Shown piece after piece: positions 34,584-42,922 of a DNA stretch of 64,000 nucleotides. The stretch's first letter is position 1; each line of letters begins with the position of its first letter. The notes under the pieces were generated by a model. The model was not told the DNA's origin, did not search any database, and worked only from the letters and a program-made list of their open reading frames with translations. Origin of the DNA: Rhizobiales bacterium 63-22 (GTDB lineage: Bacteria; Pseudomonadota; Alphaproteobacteria; Rhizobiales; Rhizobiaceae); the NCBI GenBank assembly GCA_001898995.1, contig MKVZ01000019.1, positions 168,084 to 232,083 on the forward strand, in the 5' to 3' direction. A program made the position numbers and the translations under genes.

Positions 34584-35749
34584 ACGGGTCGGCCCGGACC
34601 ATGCGCGCGGTGTTCCTGATCGCGCCGCTCTTCATCTTCATCGCGCTGTTCTTCCTGTGGCCGCTCGGCGTGATGATGAAGCAGGCCGTGTCCGACACGG
34701 CGGTGCTGCGCGTGCTGCCGCAGACGGCCGAGGCCGTGCGGGGCTGGAACGACGAAAGCGGCCCCACGCCGCAGATGAAGCAGGCGCTGGTCGCCGACCT
34801 CAAGGCCGCCACCGACCGGCAGGCGGTGGGCGACATGGTGCGCAGGCTCAACAGCGCGCAATCGGGCTTCCGCACTCTCATGAGCAAGACCCAGTCCGCG
34901 CTGGAAAAGGACGGTACGCCGCCCGACCTCGAAACCATCGACAAGCGCTGGAGCAGGCCCGAATTCTGGCGCGCCATCGCCGGCGCGCTGGCGCCGTGGA
35001 CCGACCGCAACCTGCTGGCGGCGGTGGATATGGAGCGCGATCCGTCCGGCGCCATCGTCTCCATGCCGGAGGGCACTTCGGCCAACCGCGCCATCATGAT
35101 CCGCACCTTCTGGATCGGCGCTCTGGTGACGCTCACCTGCGCGCTGATCGGCTATCCCTATTCGATCCTTTTGGCCTCGGCTTCGGGCTGGGTGCGCAAC
35201 GTGCTGTTCGCGGCGGTGCTGCTGCCGCTATGGACCTCGCTGCTGGTGCGCACGGCGGCATGGTTCATCCTGTTGCAGGACAAGGGGCTGATCAACGATA
35301 CGCTGATCCGCCTCGGCATCATAAACCATCCGCTGCCGCTCATCTTCGACCGCACCGGCGTGATCATCGCCATGACGCATGTGCTTCTGCCCTTCATGGT
35401 TCTGCCGATCTACAGCGTGCTCGTCTCCATTCCGTCCAACCTGATGCCCGCGGCGGCGTCGCTCGGCGCGCCGCCATGGCGTGCTTTCCTGCGCGTGCTG
35501 CTGCCGCTTTCCATGCGCGGCGTCCTGTCGGGCATGCTGCTCGTCTTCATGAGCGCTATCGGCTATTACATCACCCCGGCGCTGATCGGCGGCCCCGGCG
35601 ACCAGATGATAAGCTCCATCATCGCCTACTACGCCACCGGCTCGGCCAATTGGGGCATGGCGGGCGCGCTCGGCATCGTGCTGCTCGCCGCCTGCCTGAT
35701 CCTCTATGCCGTCTACGGACGGCTGACGGCCGAAGAAGGGCGGGCATGA
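34580..35749 (+). CDS. Polyamine-type ABC transporter permease (PotB-like) with long periplasmic insert
   Basis: 389 residues, longer than the usual 280-300. TM1 (residues 11-33) is followed by a hydrophilic insert of about 140 residues (34-173), then the standard permease core from TFWIGALVTL onward, with EAA-loop segment AAASLGAPPWRAFLRVLLPL (20 residues). The insert contains predicted helices (MKQALVADLKAATDRQAVGD, 20 residues) and should lie in the periplasm, perhaps contacting the binding protein. ATGA couplings on both sides. Confidence 0.9.
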   Translation: MNGSARTMRAVFLIAPLFIFIALFFLWPLGVMMKQAVSDTAVLRVLPQTAEAVRGWNDESGPTPQMKQALVADLKAATDRQAVGDMVRRLNSAQSGFRTLMSKTQSALEKDGTPPDLETIDKRWSRPEFWRAIAGALAPWTDRNLLAAVDMERDPSGAIVSMPEGTSANRAIMIRTFWIGALVTLTCALIGYPYSILLASASGWVRNVLFAAVLLPLWTSLLVRTAAWFILLQDKGLINDTLIRLGIINHPLPLIFDRTGVIIAMTHVLLPFMVLPIYSVLVSIPSNLMPAAASLGAPPWRAFLRVLLPLSMRGVLSGMLLVFMSAIGYYITPALIGGPGDQMISSIIAYYATGSANWGMAGALGIVLLAACLILYAVYGRLTAEEGRA

Positions 35750-36522
35750 TGGGGCGCGTGGCCAAAATCGTCTTCGCGGTCGCGGCGGTTATCTTTCTGG
35801 TGGCACCGCTTTTCGCCATCCTGCCGCTGGCCTTCACCAACAGCGTCTTCCTCACCTACCCGGTGCCGGGCTGGTCGCTGCGCTGGTTCGATGAACTCGC
35901 GACGGCGGATGCATGGCGGCGCTCGATCCTCAACAGCCTCATCATCGGCGGCGGCACCATGATTCTGGCCACGGTGCTGGGCACCATGGCCGCGCTCGGC
36001 TTGCGCCATCGCGGGCTTTTCATGTCCGGATCGATCCGCACCCTGTTCCTGCTGCCGATGGTGGTTCCGGCGGTGGTGATGGGCGTCGGCATGCAGCTTC
36101 TGTTCGTGCGGATCGGCATCGCCAATTCCTATATCGGCGTCATCTTCGCCCATACGGTGCTGTCGATCCCCTTCGTGCTGGTGAGCGTGACGGGTGCGCT
36201 GGCCGGCATCGACCGCCGGGTGGAACTGGCGGCGGAAAGCCTCGGCGCCTCGCCCTTCACGGTGTTCCGCAGGGTGACGCTGCCGCTCAGCCTGCCGGGC
36301 ATCGCATCCGGCGCGGTGCTGGCCTTCGCCACCTCGCTCGACGAGGTGGTGCTGACGCTCTTCGTGGCCGGGCCCAACCAGCGCACGCTGGCGCGGCAGA
36401 TGTTCTCCACCATCCGCGAGAATATCAGCCCGGCCATCGCGGCGGCCGCCTTCCTGTTCATCGCCGGCACGATCATCCTCGGCCTGCTGACGCTTCTCGT
36501 CCGGCGGCGCGCACCGGCCTAG
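35746..36522 (+). CDS. Polyamine-type ABC transporter permease (PotC-like)
   Basis: 258-residue permease with six helices and the EAA loop ELAAESLGASPFTVFRRVTL (20 residues), followed by PLSLPGIASGAVLAF. The start is the first of two adjacent ATGs and overlaps the PotB-like stop (35746-35749). It completes the importer; no further enzyme gene is in the operon. It is convergent with the Lrp-type regulator (13 bp between stops). Confidence 0.93.
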   Translation: MMGRVAKIVFAVAAVIFLVAPLFAILPLAFTNSVFLTYPVPGWSLRWFDELATADAWRRSILNSLIIGGGTMILATVLGTMAALGLRHRGLFMSGSIRTLFLLPMVVPAVVMGVGMQLLFVRIGIANSYIGVIFAHTVLSIPFVLVSVTGALAGIDRRVELAAESLGASPFTVFRRVTLPLSLPGIASGAVLAFATSLDEVVLTLFVAGPNQRTLARQMFSTIRENISPAIAAAAFLFIAGTIILGLLTLLVRRRAPA

Positions 36523-36535
36523 TTATTTCAAGGGA

Positions 36536-36964
36536 TTATCGCTCGATCCTCGTGGAAAGGATGATCGACGACATGGTGCGTTCCACGCCTTCGAGCGCGC
36601 CGATCCGGTCCAGAACCACGTCCAGTTCCTGAATGGACGGCGCCTCCACGATCACGATCATGTCGAACTGGCCGCTGACCGAATGGAGCGTGCGCACCGC
36701 CATCATGTTCTTGAGCGCCGCCTCCACTTTCGGAGCGAGCTTGGGCAGGGCCGTGACGAGCACATGGGCGCGCACGAGATCGCGCTCGAATTCCGGCGCG
36801 ATTCTCACCGTGTAACCTTCGATGACACCGCGCTTTTCCAGCTTCTCGATGCGGCTTTGCACCGTGGTGCGGGACACGCCGAGCCGCCGCGCGAGGTCGG
36901 CGGTGGAGGCGCGCGCGTTCTCGCGCAGGAGGGCAATCAGGCTGAGATCGGCATTTGTCGTCAT
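36536..36964 (-). CDS. Lrp/AsnC family transcriptional regulator
   Basis: 142 residues. The N-terminal winged helix (LIALLRENARASTADLARRL, 20 residues, then GVSRTTVQSRIEKLEKRGVI) is followed by a RAM ligand domain (VSGQFDMIVIVEAPSIQELD, 20 residues). The ATG at 36964 is used; a GTG two codons earlier (36970) is possible. It is divergent from the dehydrogenase gene with 126 bp between starts, so it probably senses an amino acid (lysine is a guess) and controls that gene. Confidence 0.9.
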   Translation of the reverse strand: MTTNADLSLIALLRENARASTADLARRLGVSRTTVQSRIEKLEKRGVIEGYTVRIAPEFERDLVRAHVLVTALPKLAPKVEAALKNMMAVRTLHSVSGQFDMIVIVEAPSIQELDVVLDRIGALEGVERTMSSIILSTRIER

Positions 36965-37090
36965 AATCACTATTCTATACGGCGAAATGCACAGACAAAC
37001 AACGTCAGATCGTCGGTTTACATGCTTCTTTTCGCATCGTTCTCATGCGATTCTTACCTATCCGAATTGCATTGAGAAGGGATCGGGATC

Positions 37091-38194
37091 ATGAAACAGA
37101 TCGTTGTCGTCGGCGCGGGCAAAATCGGCGCCACCATTGCCGACCTGCTGGCTTCCACGGGGGATTATGCGGTCACGGTCGTGGACCGGTCGCAGGAGCA
37201 GCTCGACGCGCTGGAAGCTGGCGCAGCCGTGCGCAAGCAGGCGCTGGATATCGAGGACGCCGCCGCCCTCGAAGCCGTGCTTGCCGGCAAGTTCGCCGTG
37301 CTGAGCGCTGCGCCCTTCCACCTGACCACCCGCATCGCCGAAGCGGCCGCGAAGGCCGGCGTGCATTATCTCGACCTGACCGAGGACGTGGCCAGCACGC
37401 GCCGCGTCAAGGAACTGGCCAGGAACGCGAACACCGCCTTCATCCCGCAGTGCGGCCTTGCTCCCGGCTTCATCTCGATCGTCGCCTACGATCTCGCCAA
37501 GCGGTTCGACACGCTCGACAGCGTGCGCATGCGCGTCGGCGCGCTGCCGCAATACCCCTCCAATGCGCTCAACTACAATCTGACCTGGAGCACGGACGGC
37601 GTCATCAACGAGTATATCGAGCCCTGCGAGGCCATCGTGAACGGCGAACTGACCGAGGTTCCGGCGCTGGAGGAGCGGGAGGAATTCTCGCTCGACGGCG
37701 TGACCTACGAGGCGTTCAACACCTCCGGCGGGCTCGGCACGCTGTGCGAGACGCTCAAGGGCAAGGTGCGCACGCTCAACTACCGCACCATCCGCTATCC
37801 GGGTCATGTGGCGCTGATGAAGGCGCTGCTCAACGATCTCGGCCTGCGCCATCGCCGCGAGGTGCTGAAGGACATTTTCGAGAATGCGCTGCCGACCACG
37901 CTTCAGGACGTGGTGGTGATCTTCGTCACCGTGTCCGGCTCCAGAAACGGCCGCCTCGTGCAGGAAACCTACGCCAACAAGGTCTATGCGGCGCAGGTCG
38001 GGCACATCGTGCGGTCGGGCATCCAGATCACCACGGCGTCCGCCATCTGCGCGGTGCTCGACATGCTCGCCCATGGCGATCTGCCGCAGAAGGGCTTCAT
38101 TCGTCAGGAAGACATTACGCTCGACGCCTTCCTCGCCAACCGCTTCGGCAAGGCCTATGCGCAGGACGAGCACAGCGCACGGCTGGTCGCCTGA
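37091..38194 (+). CDS. Saccharopine dehydrogenase family protein (lysine 6-dehydrogenase-like)
   Basis: 367 residues. Rossmann motif VVVGAGKIGATIADLLAS at residues 5-22, VLSAAPFHLTTRIAEAAAKA (20 residues), VHYLDLTEDV and IPQCGLAPGFISIVA, which are typical of the lysine-6-dehydrogenase/saccharopine-reductase group. Members oxidise the epsilon-amino group of lysine or saccharopine with NAD(P)+. No partner lysine gene is adjacent, but a divergent Lrp-type regulator is. A strong terminator follows at 38275. Confidence 0.85.
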   Translation: MKQIVVVGAGKIGATIADLLASTGDYAVTVVDRSQEQLDALEAGAAVRKQALDIEDAAALEAVLAGKFAVLSAAPFHLTTRIAEAAAKAGVHYLDLTEDVASTRRVKELARNANTAFIPQCGLAPGFISIVAYDLAKRFDTLDSVRMRVGALPQYPSNALNYNLTWSTDGVINEYIEPCEAIVNGELTEVPALEEREEFSLDGVTYEAFNTSGGLGTLCETLKGKVRTLNYRTIRYPGHVALMKALLNDLGLRHRREVLKDIFENALPTTLQDVVVIFVTVSGSRNGRLVQETYANKVYAAQVGHIVRSGIQITTASAICAVLDMLAHGDLPQKGFIRQEDITLDAFLANRFGKAYAQDEHSARLVA

Positions 38195-38274
38195 AAATCG
38201 CGGGCTGTCGTGCCGGTCTCCGTGCGTGAGATCGGCGCTTCAGCTTTTTGATAGGATGTGATCCGGACGATGAT

Positions 38275-38307
38275 GGCCTGCCGCGCCATTGGCGCGGCAG
38301 GCCTTTT
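38275..38307 (+). terminator. Rho-independent terminator after the dehydrogenase gene
   Basis: Perfect 13-bp stem GGCCTGCCGCGCC (38275-38287) / GGCGCGGCAGGCC (38291-38303) with loop ATT, followed by TTTT. Confidence 0.95.
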
Positions 38308-38643
38308 CATATCTGCTTCCGGCCATACCCGGATATTTGCCGTTTTCATGATGGATGCTTTTGCAACTCATTTGCATTATAGCGGGATTTTCCGGGCTTT
38401 GAAGAATAGGTTGCAATGAGGAAATTTTACACGTATTAATTGTATCAAGCCTTGCCGGTGGATGAAAGCGCATTCCGAAAAATACGAAGCGGTTTTGCTT
38501 CCGGAAATGCGCTTCGGGCAGGCGATCGGCTTTCGGGAGGCGGCGTGGGAGAGAGGCCGTTTTCCGGGAGAAGACATAAGCATTTCAGCATGTAACTCTC
38601 CTGATATTTATTCTTTTTTCCGGTTTGATGATTGAGGATAAAG
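38308..38643. other. AT-richer intergenic region before an AraC-type gene
   Basis: About 336 bp without a supported gene. One imperfect hairpin is seen: GCGCATTCCG (38469-38478) against CGGAAATGCGC (ending near 38512), resembling intergenic palindromes of this group. The 3' end provides the AraC promoter region, with a T-rich stretch at 38605-38622 and GAGG before the start codon. No operator is recognised. Confidence 0.4.
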
Positions 38644-39549
38644 ATGAGCTTTGTCGTGAAACGTAATTCTATTGATTATTCCATTATTCAGAACCCTTTG
38701 ACCGCCAATTCCGATTCCGGTGACACATCGATGGCATCGGAGAAACACGGGATAACCTACGGAGTTTCAGAAGCAGGAGAGAAGAAGTACATGTTTTCCG
38801 AGGCACGGGCGATCATTCTGCTTGAAATGGTGCGCGGCCTGAAATGGAGGCCGCCGCATGCGGCGGAGGAAATCATGAACTGTCCGGCGGGCATGGCCTT
38901 CATCGTTCCGGCGGAGACGGAATGCGCGCTCGTCTGGCCGAAGAGCGCGGCGCATATCGTCATCACGCTGGACGATCTTGCCTCATCCGCGTCTGAAAGG
39001 GACGGGCAGGCGGGACAGGCCCTGATGCCGGTCTGTTTTCCGAACCGGCAATGCCTGCAACTGGCGCAGATCCTGTGGACCGAGCTTCGGGTTTCGTCCC
39101 ATATCGGCGAGGGCTATCTCAATGCGTTCCGCAAGGTTCTGACCGGTGTGCTGATTCGCAATGCGGCCATCGCGCGCGCCAGCGGCCGCCAGCAGTTTGG
39201 CCTTTCCAACTATGCCTGCCGCCAGATCGAGAATTATCTGAAGGAGAATTTCCGCAATTCCGTCTCGGTGCCGGACATGGCGGCGCTGGTGGGCATATCG
39301 GCGGGGCATTTCGCCACCTGCTTCCGCGCCAGCTTCGGCCTGACACCGCATCAATATCTGATGCGGCTGCGGCTCGACGAGGTGGAGCGGTGCCTGCGCG
39401 AGACGGATATCGCCTTGAGCGAAATCGCCGCCTCGGTGGGTTTTTCGAGCCAGAGCCACATGACGACGGCGTTGCGCAAATACCGGCACCTTACGCCGGG
39501 GGAGGTACGACGCCGCTCTTATGCACAGCGTCAGCGGCGCAAGCATTGA
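38644..39549 (+). CDS. AraC family transcriptional regulator
   Basis: 301 residues from the ATG at 38644, with GAGG 6 nt upstream. The N-terminal half is a cupin-like sensor (WRPPHAAEEIMNCPAGMAFI, 20 residues). The C-terminal HTH_18 pair covers about 200-290: MAALVGISAGHFATCFRASF (20 residues), GLTPHQYLMRLRLDEVERCL (20 residues) and IAASVGFSSQSHMTTALRKY (20 residues). Ligand and targets are unknown; no obvious partner gene is adjacent. It ends upstream of tRNA-Asn. Confidence 0.88.
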   Translation: MSFVVKRNSIDYSIIQNPLTANSDSGDTSMASEKHGITYGVSEAGEKKYMFSEARAIILLEMVRGLKWRPPHAAEEIMNCPAGMAFIVPAETECALVWPKSAAHIVITLDDLASSASERDGQAGQALMPVCFPNRQCLQLAQILWTELRVSSHIGEGYLNAFRKVLTGVLIRNAAIARASGRQQFGLSNYACRQIENYLKENFRNSVSVPDMAALVGISAGHFATCFRASFGLTPHQYLMRLRLDEVERCLRETDIALSEIAASVGFSSQSHMTTALRKYRHLTPGEVRRRSYAQRQRRKH

Positions 39550-39591
39550 CGGCCATACCGCCTCGGCACGATGCCGGGGCGGCATGTGTGG

Positions 39592-39618
39592 GCCTCCCCG
39601 GCGGAGGCTGTTGTTTTG
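39592..39618 (+). terminator. Terminator after the AraC-type gene
   Basis: Stem GCCTCC (39592-39597) / GGAGGC (39603-39608), loop CCGGC, followed by TGTTGTTTTG. Confidence 0.65.
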
Positions 39619-39656
39619 CCGGGGCGCAAAAAGATGGAAAAAAGCGATTTAGCCCT

Positions 39657-39685
39657 TTGCAATTGTGAAACCCTTTTGCTATACG
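39657..39685 (+). promoter_or_regulatory. Promoter of tRNA-Asn
   Basis: TTGCAA (39657-39662) and TATACG (39680-39685) with a 17-bp spacer, about 28 bp before the mature tRNA. Spacing is ideal for a housekeeping sigma promoter. Confidence 0.7.
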
Positions 39686-39712
39686 CCACCTCGCTGACAC
39701 GATGAGCGCTGT

Positions 39713-39787
39713 TCCCCGGTAGCTCAGCGGTAGAGCAACCGGCTGTTAACCGGTTGGTCGCTGGTTCGAATCCGGCCCGGGGAGCCA
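39713..39787 (+). tRNA. tRNA-Asn (anticodon GTT)
   Basis: Complete cloverleaf of 75 nt with encoded CCA. Acceptor stem TCCCCGG / CCGGGGA, D-arm GCTCAGCGGTAGAGC, anticodon loop CTGTTAA with GTT at 39745-39747, and T-arm loop GGTTCGAATCC. The 3' half of this gene is a classical integration target. Accessory genes follow directly, but I found no second copy of its 3' end in the window. Confidence 0.97.
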
Positions 39788-40179
39788 TTTTATTTGCCTG
39801 AATGGCTGTTTCTCAACAAGTTCAACGACTAGCGGCTCCTTCCTGTACACGGGAAGGTACACATCGGGCCTGTTTTGAAGTACGGGCAGAAGTCTCCTGC
39901 CGAAACGTTTCGCTATCGGCGGCGGGTGCCGTAAGACCCGAAACCCATCGTCGGAAAGCGTGAACTTATGGAGTTTTTAGGTGAGATCGGGAAACAGGCC
40001 CGCGCCCGTTATGCCCAGCCTCACTGCGAATCAAGCACTGGCGCATTCTCCGCGCGGTGCTTGCAGAGGCTGATGTATTGAGCGAGACCAACTCCCGGTC
40101 CCGATACAATCATAGAAGCCACAACCGGGGCGCGTCGTCAGTTGACGAAAAAACACGTTTCGGCTTAATTACGCCGATC
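39788..40179. other. Non-coding junction region of the tRNA-linked accessory segment
   Basis: About 390 bp of lower, mosaic composition without a supported gene. It contains a short inverted repeat CTTCC-TGTACAC-GGGAAG near 39839-39856. A 37-codon frame from 39969 shows no recognisable features. It may be the worn remnant of a mobile element that entered at tRNA-Asn. Confidence 0.4.
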
Positions 40180-40236
40180 ATGAAGATTGCAACGGTCCTC
40201 GTAGTGGTAGAAACGCGTATGGGCAGGGTGGTGTAA
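40180..40236 (+). CDS. Putative 18-aa leader peptide
   Basis: The frame reads MKIATVLVVVETRMGRVV and stops inside a strong hairpin that precedes a terminator. Six of 18 residues are valine, clustered as VLVVV and VV. No clear ribosome site is seen before the ATG. Position and architecture suggest a regulatory leader for the downstream efflux gene, but translation is unproven. Confidence 0.35.
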   Translation: MKIATVLVVVETRMGRVV

Positions 40237-40292
40237 CTACCCGGCGGAAGCACCCATGCGCGGAAAACAGGCTCCTGACGGGGCCTTTTTTT
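40214..40292 (+). promoter_or_regulatory. Attenuator-like leader before the drug efflux gene
   Basis: Outer stem CGCGTATGGG (40214-40223) / CCCATGCGCG (40253-40262) encloses an inner stem GGGTGG (40226-40231) / CTACCC (40237-40242). An intrinsic terminator follows: AGGCTCC (40269-40275) / GGGGCCT (40280-40286), loop TGAC, with seven Ts (40286-40292). The terminator lies 64 bp before the efflux start codon with no other gene between, so it most likely controls read-through. No known riboswitch consensus is recognised. Confidence 0.6.
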
Positions 40293-40355
40293 ATGCCGGA
40301 ATCTTCGGCCGCCTCGTCAGACACTCGCTTCAACCATCGAGAGGACGAAGGCCGC

Positions 40356-41564
40356 ATGTCGAACAACAATTTCACGCACGAGCAAGGTGGTGCACCGCCA
40401 CGGCTGATCACTCTTGTCCTGCTGTCCGCTCTTGCCGTTCTGCCGGTCAACATGATCTTGCCGTCGCTGCCGAACATAGCCTCGGAATTTCACGTTGACT
40501 TCGCACTCGTCAATCTATCGGTTGCAGGCTTCGCGATTATCACCGCCCTCATAGAGGCCATCGGGGGAGCGATATCGGATCGATTTGGGCGCAGACCAAT
40601 CGTCATTATATCGCTTTCGCTTTTCATCGCCGCGTCCATCGGATGCGCGTTTTCCACCGGTATAGAAATGTTTCTTTTCTTCCGCGCCATGCAGGCCTGT
40701 ATCGCGCCTTGCTATTCCGTCGCTCTTGCTGTGGTCAAGGAAACGTCGGACGAGCACGAGACCGCCAGCAAATTTGGCTATCTCGCCATGGGATGGGCGT
40801 TGGCTCCGATGGTTGGGCCTTCGTTCGGCGGGGTTCTGGACGAGGCCTTCGGCTGGCGGTCGAGTTTTGTTGTCCTTGCTCTTCTTGGTGTGGCCGCATT
40901 GGTTTTATCCATGCGGGAGTTGCGCAGGATGAACAGGCGCAATTCCGGAAAGCACTATCTGGTTTCATACCGCCTGCTTCTGGGATCGGCACTGTTTTGG
41001 GCATATACCATCTGCATGGCCTGCTCCATGGGGGTGCTTTACGTGTTTCTCGGGGGAGCGCCCTTGGTGGTCGGCTCCATGCTCGACGGATCGAGCGCCG
41101 TCCTTGGCCTTTACATGGGATTTGTTCCTGCCGGATTCATTTTGGGTAGCTATCTGGCCGGCCGTCACACTTTCCGGAGATCGCTGGGATTCATGCTCAT
41201 TGTTGCCCGCCTGCTGACATGTGGGGGCTTGCTGGTCGGTCTGATGCTGTCAATCTTCGGTGCTGCTAGCGTTCCAGCCTTCTTTGGGCCATGCGTTTTC
41301 ATCGGGATCGGAAACGGTTTGACAATGCCCGTTGCAAATAGCGGGGCAATGTCGGTTCGCCCCGATCTGGTCGGCACGTCGGCAGGGCTTGCAGCAGCTA
41401 TAAGGATTGCTGGCGGAGCAACGATTGCCTCTGTTGCGGGGCTGTTCCTGACCGCTTCGATCCCCGCACTTTTCATCCTGATGCTGGTCGCAGCGGTATT
41501 TGCGTTGTTGGCCGCGATCTATGCGGCCTGTCTCGACCGAAAAAGGGCCGCTGCGCTTCTATAA
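40356..41564 (+). CDS. Bcr/CflA family multidrug efflux MFS transporter
   Basis: 402 residues, 12 helices, DHA1 type. Bcr/CflA features: LPVNMILPSLPNIASEFHVD (20 residues) in the first loop, ISDRFGRRPIVIISLSLFIA (20 residues) as motif A and FRAMQACIAPCYSVALAVVK (20 residues). Members export chloramphenicol, bicyclomycin or other drugs; substrate unproven. ATG at 40356 has GAAGG 4 nt upstream; an ATG at 40293 lies just after the terminator T-run and is unlikely. Lower GC and different codon use than the flanks suggest transfer. Confidence 0.9.
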   Translation: MSNNNFTHEQGGAPPRLITLVLLSALAVLPVNMILPSLPNIASEFHVDFALVNLSVAGFAIITALIEAIGGAISDRFGRRPIVIISLSLFIAASIGCAFSTGIEMFLFFRAMQACIAPCYSVALAVVKETSDEHETASKFGYLAMGWALAPMVGPSFGGVLDEAFGWRSSFVVLALLGVAALVLSMRELRRMNRRNSGKHYLVSYRLLLGSALFWAYTICMACSMGVLYVFLGGAPLVVGSMLDGSSAVLGLYMGFVPAGFILGSYLAGRHTFRRSLGFMLIVARLLTCGGLLVGLMLSIFGAASVPAFFGPCVFIGIGNGLTMPVANSGAMSVRPDLVGTSAGLAAAIRIAGGATIASVAGLFLTASIPALFILMLVAAVFALLAAIYAACLDRKRAAALL

Positions 41565-41836
41565 GCATTTGCGATGATAAAAGAGTCGTTTCCGGCATGG
41601 TTCCCAAAGCTTGCCGGGGTACATACCTTTGTTGTGGGTTTCGGACACAGGGCGAGTTATAAGTTATTGAACGCGGCATAAAAGGAATACCTTTCGACAG
41701 CGTATCAAGGCCACCAGAGATTGGGGAGACTGTATTTGGAAATTTTGCGACAATATTATTGTTGCGCGCCAAGAGCTCAGGAATGCTAAACTGCAACCCT
41801 GCCCGGTCACATGCTTCATAGCTATTCCATAGATAC

Positions 41837-42922
41837 ATGCCGTCCATCCCGCTCCCCTTTATCATCTCGTTGCTGCTGGCAATCGTCTCCGCTCGCATGG
41901 CCCGACGATGGGCGCAGGGCCGTGCCAACGGCGGATTTCTCGTCCCGGTCGTCTATTGTGCGATCCTGTCTGCAATCGTCGGGCTACGATGGACCTATGA
42001 TGAGCCTATTATACGCTTGCTCCAGCCTATCCTCGCGTCGGCATTGCCGCCGCTAATCTGGATCAGCTTTGCCTTTTCGCGAAGATTGGCGCTCTGGCCT
42101 CCTGGCAGCATGTGGTTACATGCTATCCCCACAATCATCGTGATTGCGCTTAGATTTGCCGAAAAAGAAATTCTCGATCCAGTTCTTGTCGCCGTGTTTG
42201 TTGGTTACGGCTTGGCACTGATCTTCGCGGCAAGGCGCGGTTCGGAGCACTTTTCGTCGACGCGAATAGGGGAGGAACCCAGGGTACGTAAGGCGATGTT
42301 CCTTGCGGGGGCACTCCTCATCCTTTCGGGCGTCATCGATTTTGCGGTGAGTGCAACTCTGGCGTATGGAGATGCAGCGTGGACGAGGGACGTGCTTACG
42401 ATCGGAACCGTTTTGACCCTTGCAGCAGCCGGTTATGCTGTGATCGTGGCCGATGGCTCGGTCCCACCGTCACATGACGATGAGGATATGGACCCCGAAT
42501 CTACCGATCCGGTTCGGAAAGCCGGCGAGAACGATGCGGATATCGTATCTGCGATCGATATATTGATGCGCGAGCGCCAGCTATACCGTGACCCCAATCT
42601 TACGCTCGATCGCCTTGCCCGCAGGGCGTGCATCCCCGCCAGACAAGTTTCGGGTGCCTTAAACCGCACTTGGGGGCGCAACATATCGCAGGTGATCAAC
42701 GAGTACCGGGTGGAGGAAGCAAAACGGTTGCTCATCGAGACGCGGCAGACCATCGTCGTTGTGATGCTGGAAGCTGGATTCCAGACCAAATCGAACTTCA
42801 ATCGGGAATTTTATCGTGTCACCGGCACGACGCCGAGCGACTTTCGCCGCTCATGCCATGGAGGGGAAGAGCAAACAGGTGGGCTTATGGTTCGGGGAAA
42901 GCCTTTTCCAGAAAAGTCATGA
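41837..42922 (+). CDS. Membrane-anchored AraC family regulator
   Basis: 361 residues. The N-terminal half has six or seven hydrophobic helices (such as LPPLIWISFAFSRRLALWPP, 20 residues, and FLAGALLILSGVIDFAVSAT, 20 residues). After an acidic linker (about 210-235) comes an AraC DNA-binding domain (DRLARRACIPARQVSGALNR, 20 residues, and MLEAGFQTKSNFNREFYRVT, 20 residues). This layout fits a one-component membrane sensor-regulator. The ribosome site is poor. Its 3' end overlaps the convergent hydrolase gene by 38 bp, so both genes probably moved together. Confidence 0.82.
   Translation: MPSIPLPFIISLLLAIVSARMARRWAQGRANGGFLVPVVYCAILSAIVGLRWTYDEPIIRLLQPILASALPPLIWISFAFSRRLALWPPGSMWLHAIPTIIVIALRFAEKEILDPVLVAVFVGYGLALIFAARRGSEHFSSTRIGEEPRVRKAMFLAGALLILSGVIDFAVSATLAYGDAAWTRDVLTIGTVLTLAAAGYAVIVADGSVPPSHDDEDMDPESTDPVRKAGENDADIVSAIDILMRERQLYRDPNLTLDRLARRACIPARQVSGALNRTWGRNISQVINEYRVEEAKRLLIETRQTIVVVMLEAGFQTKSNFNREFYRVTGTTPSDFRRSCHGGEEQTGGLMVRGKPFPEKS

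Noticed and set aside
39969..40082. 37-codon frame after tRNA-Asn
   Set aside because: No ribosome site, no recognisable motif and no homologue I can name; treated as non-coding remnant.
41473..41928. 151-codon minus-strand frame across the gap before the membrane AraC gene
   Set aside because: No domain or helix pattern, both ends overlap recognised genes, and codon use is not coding-like.
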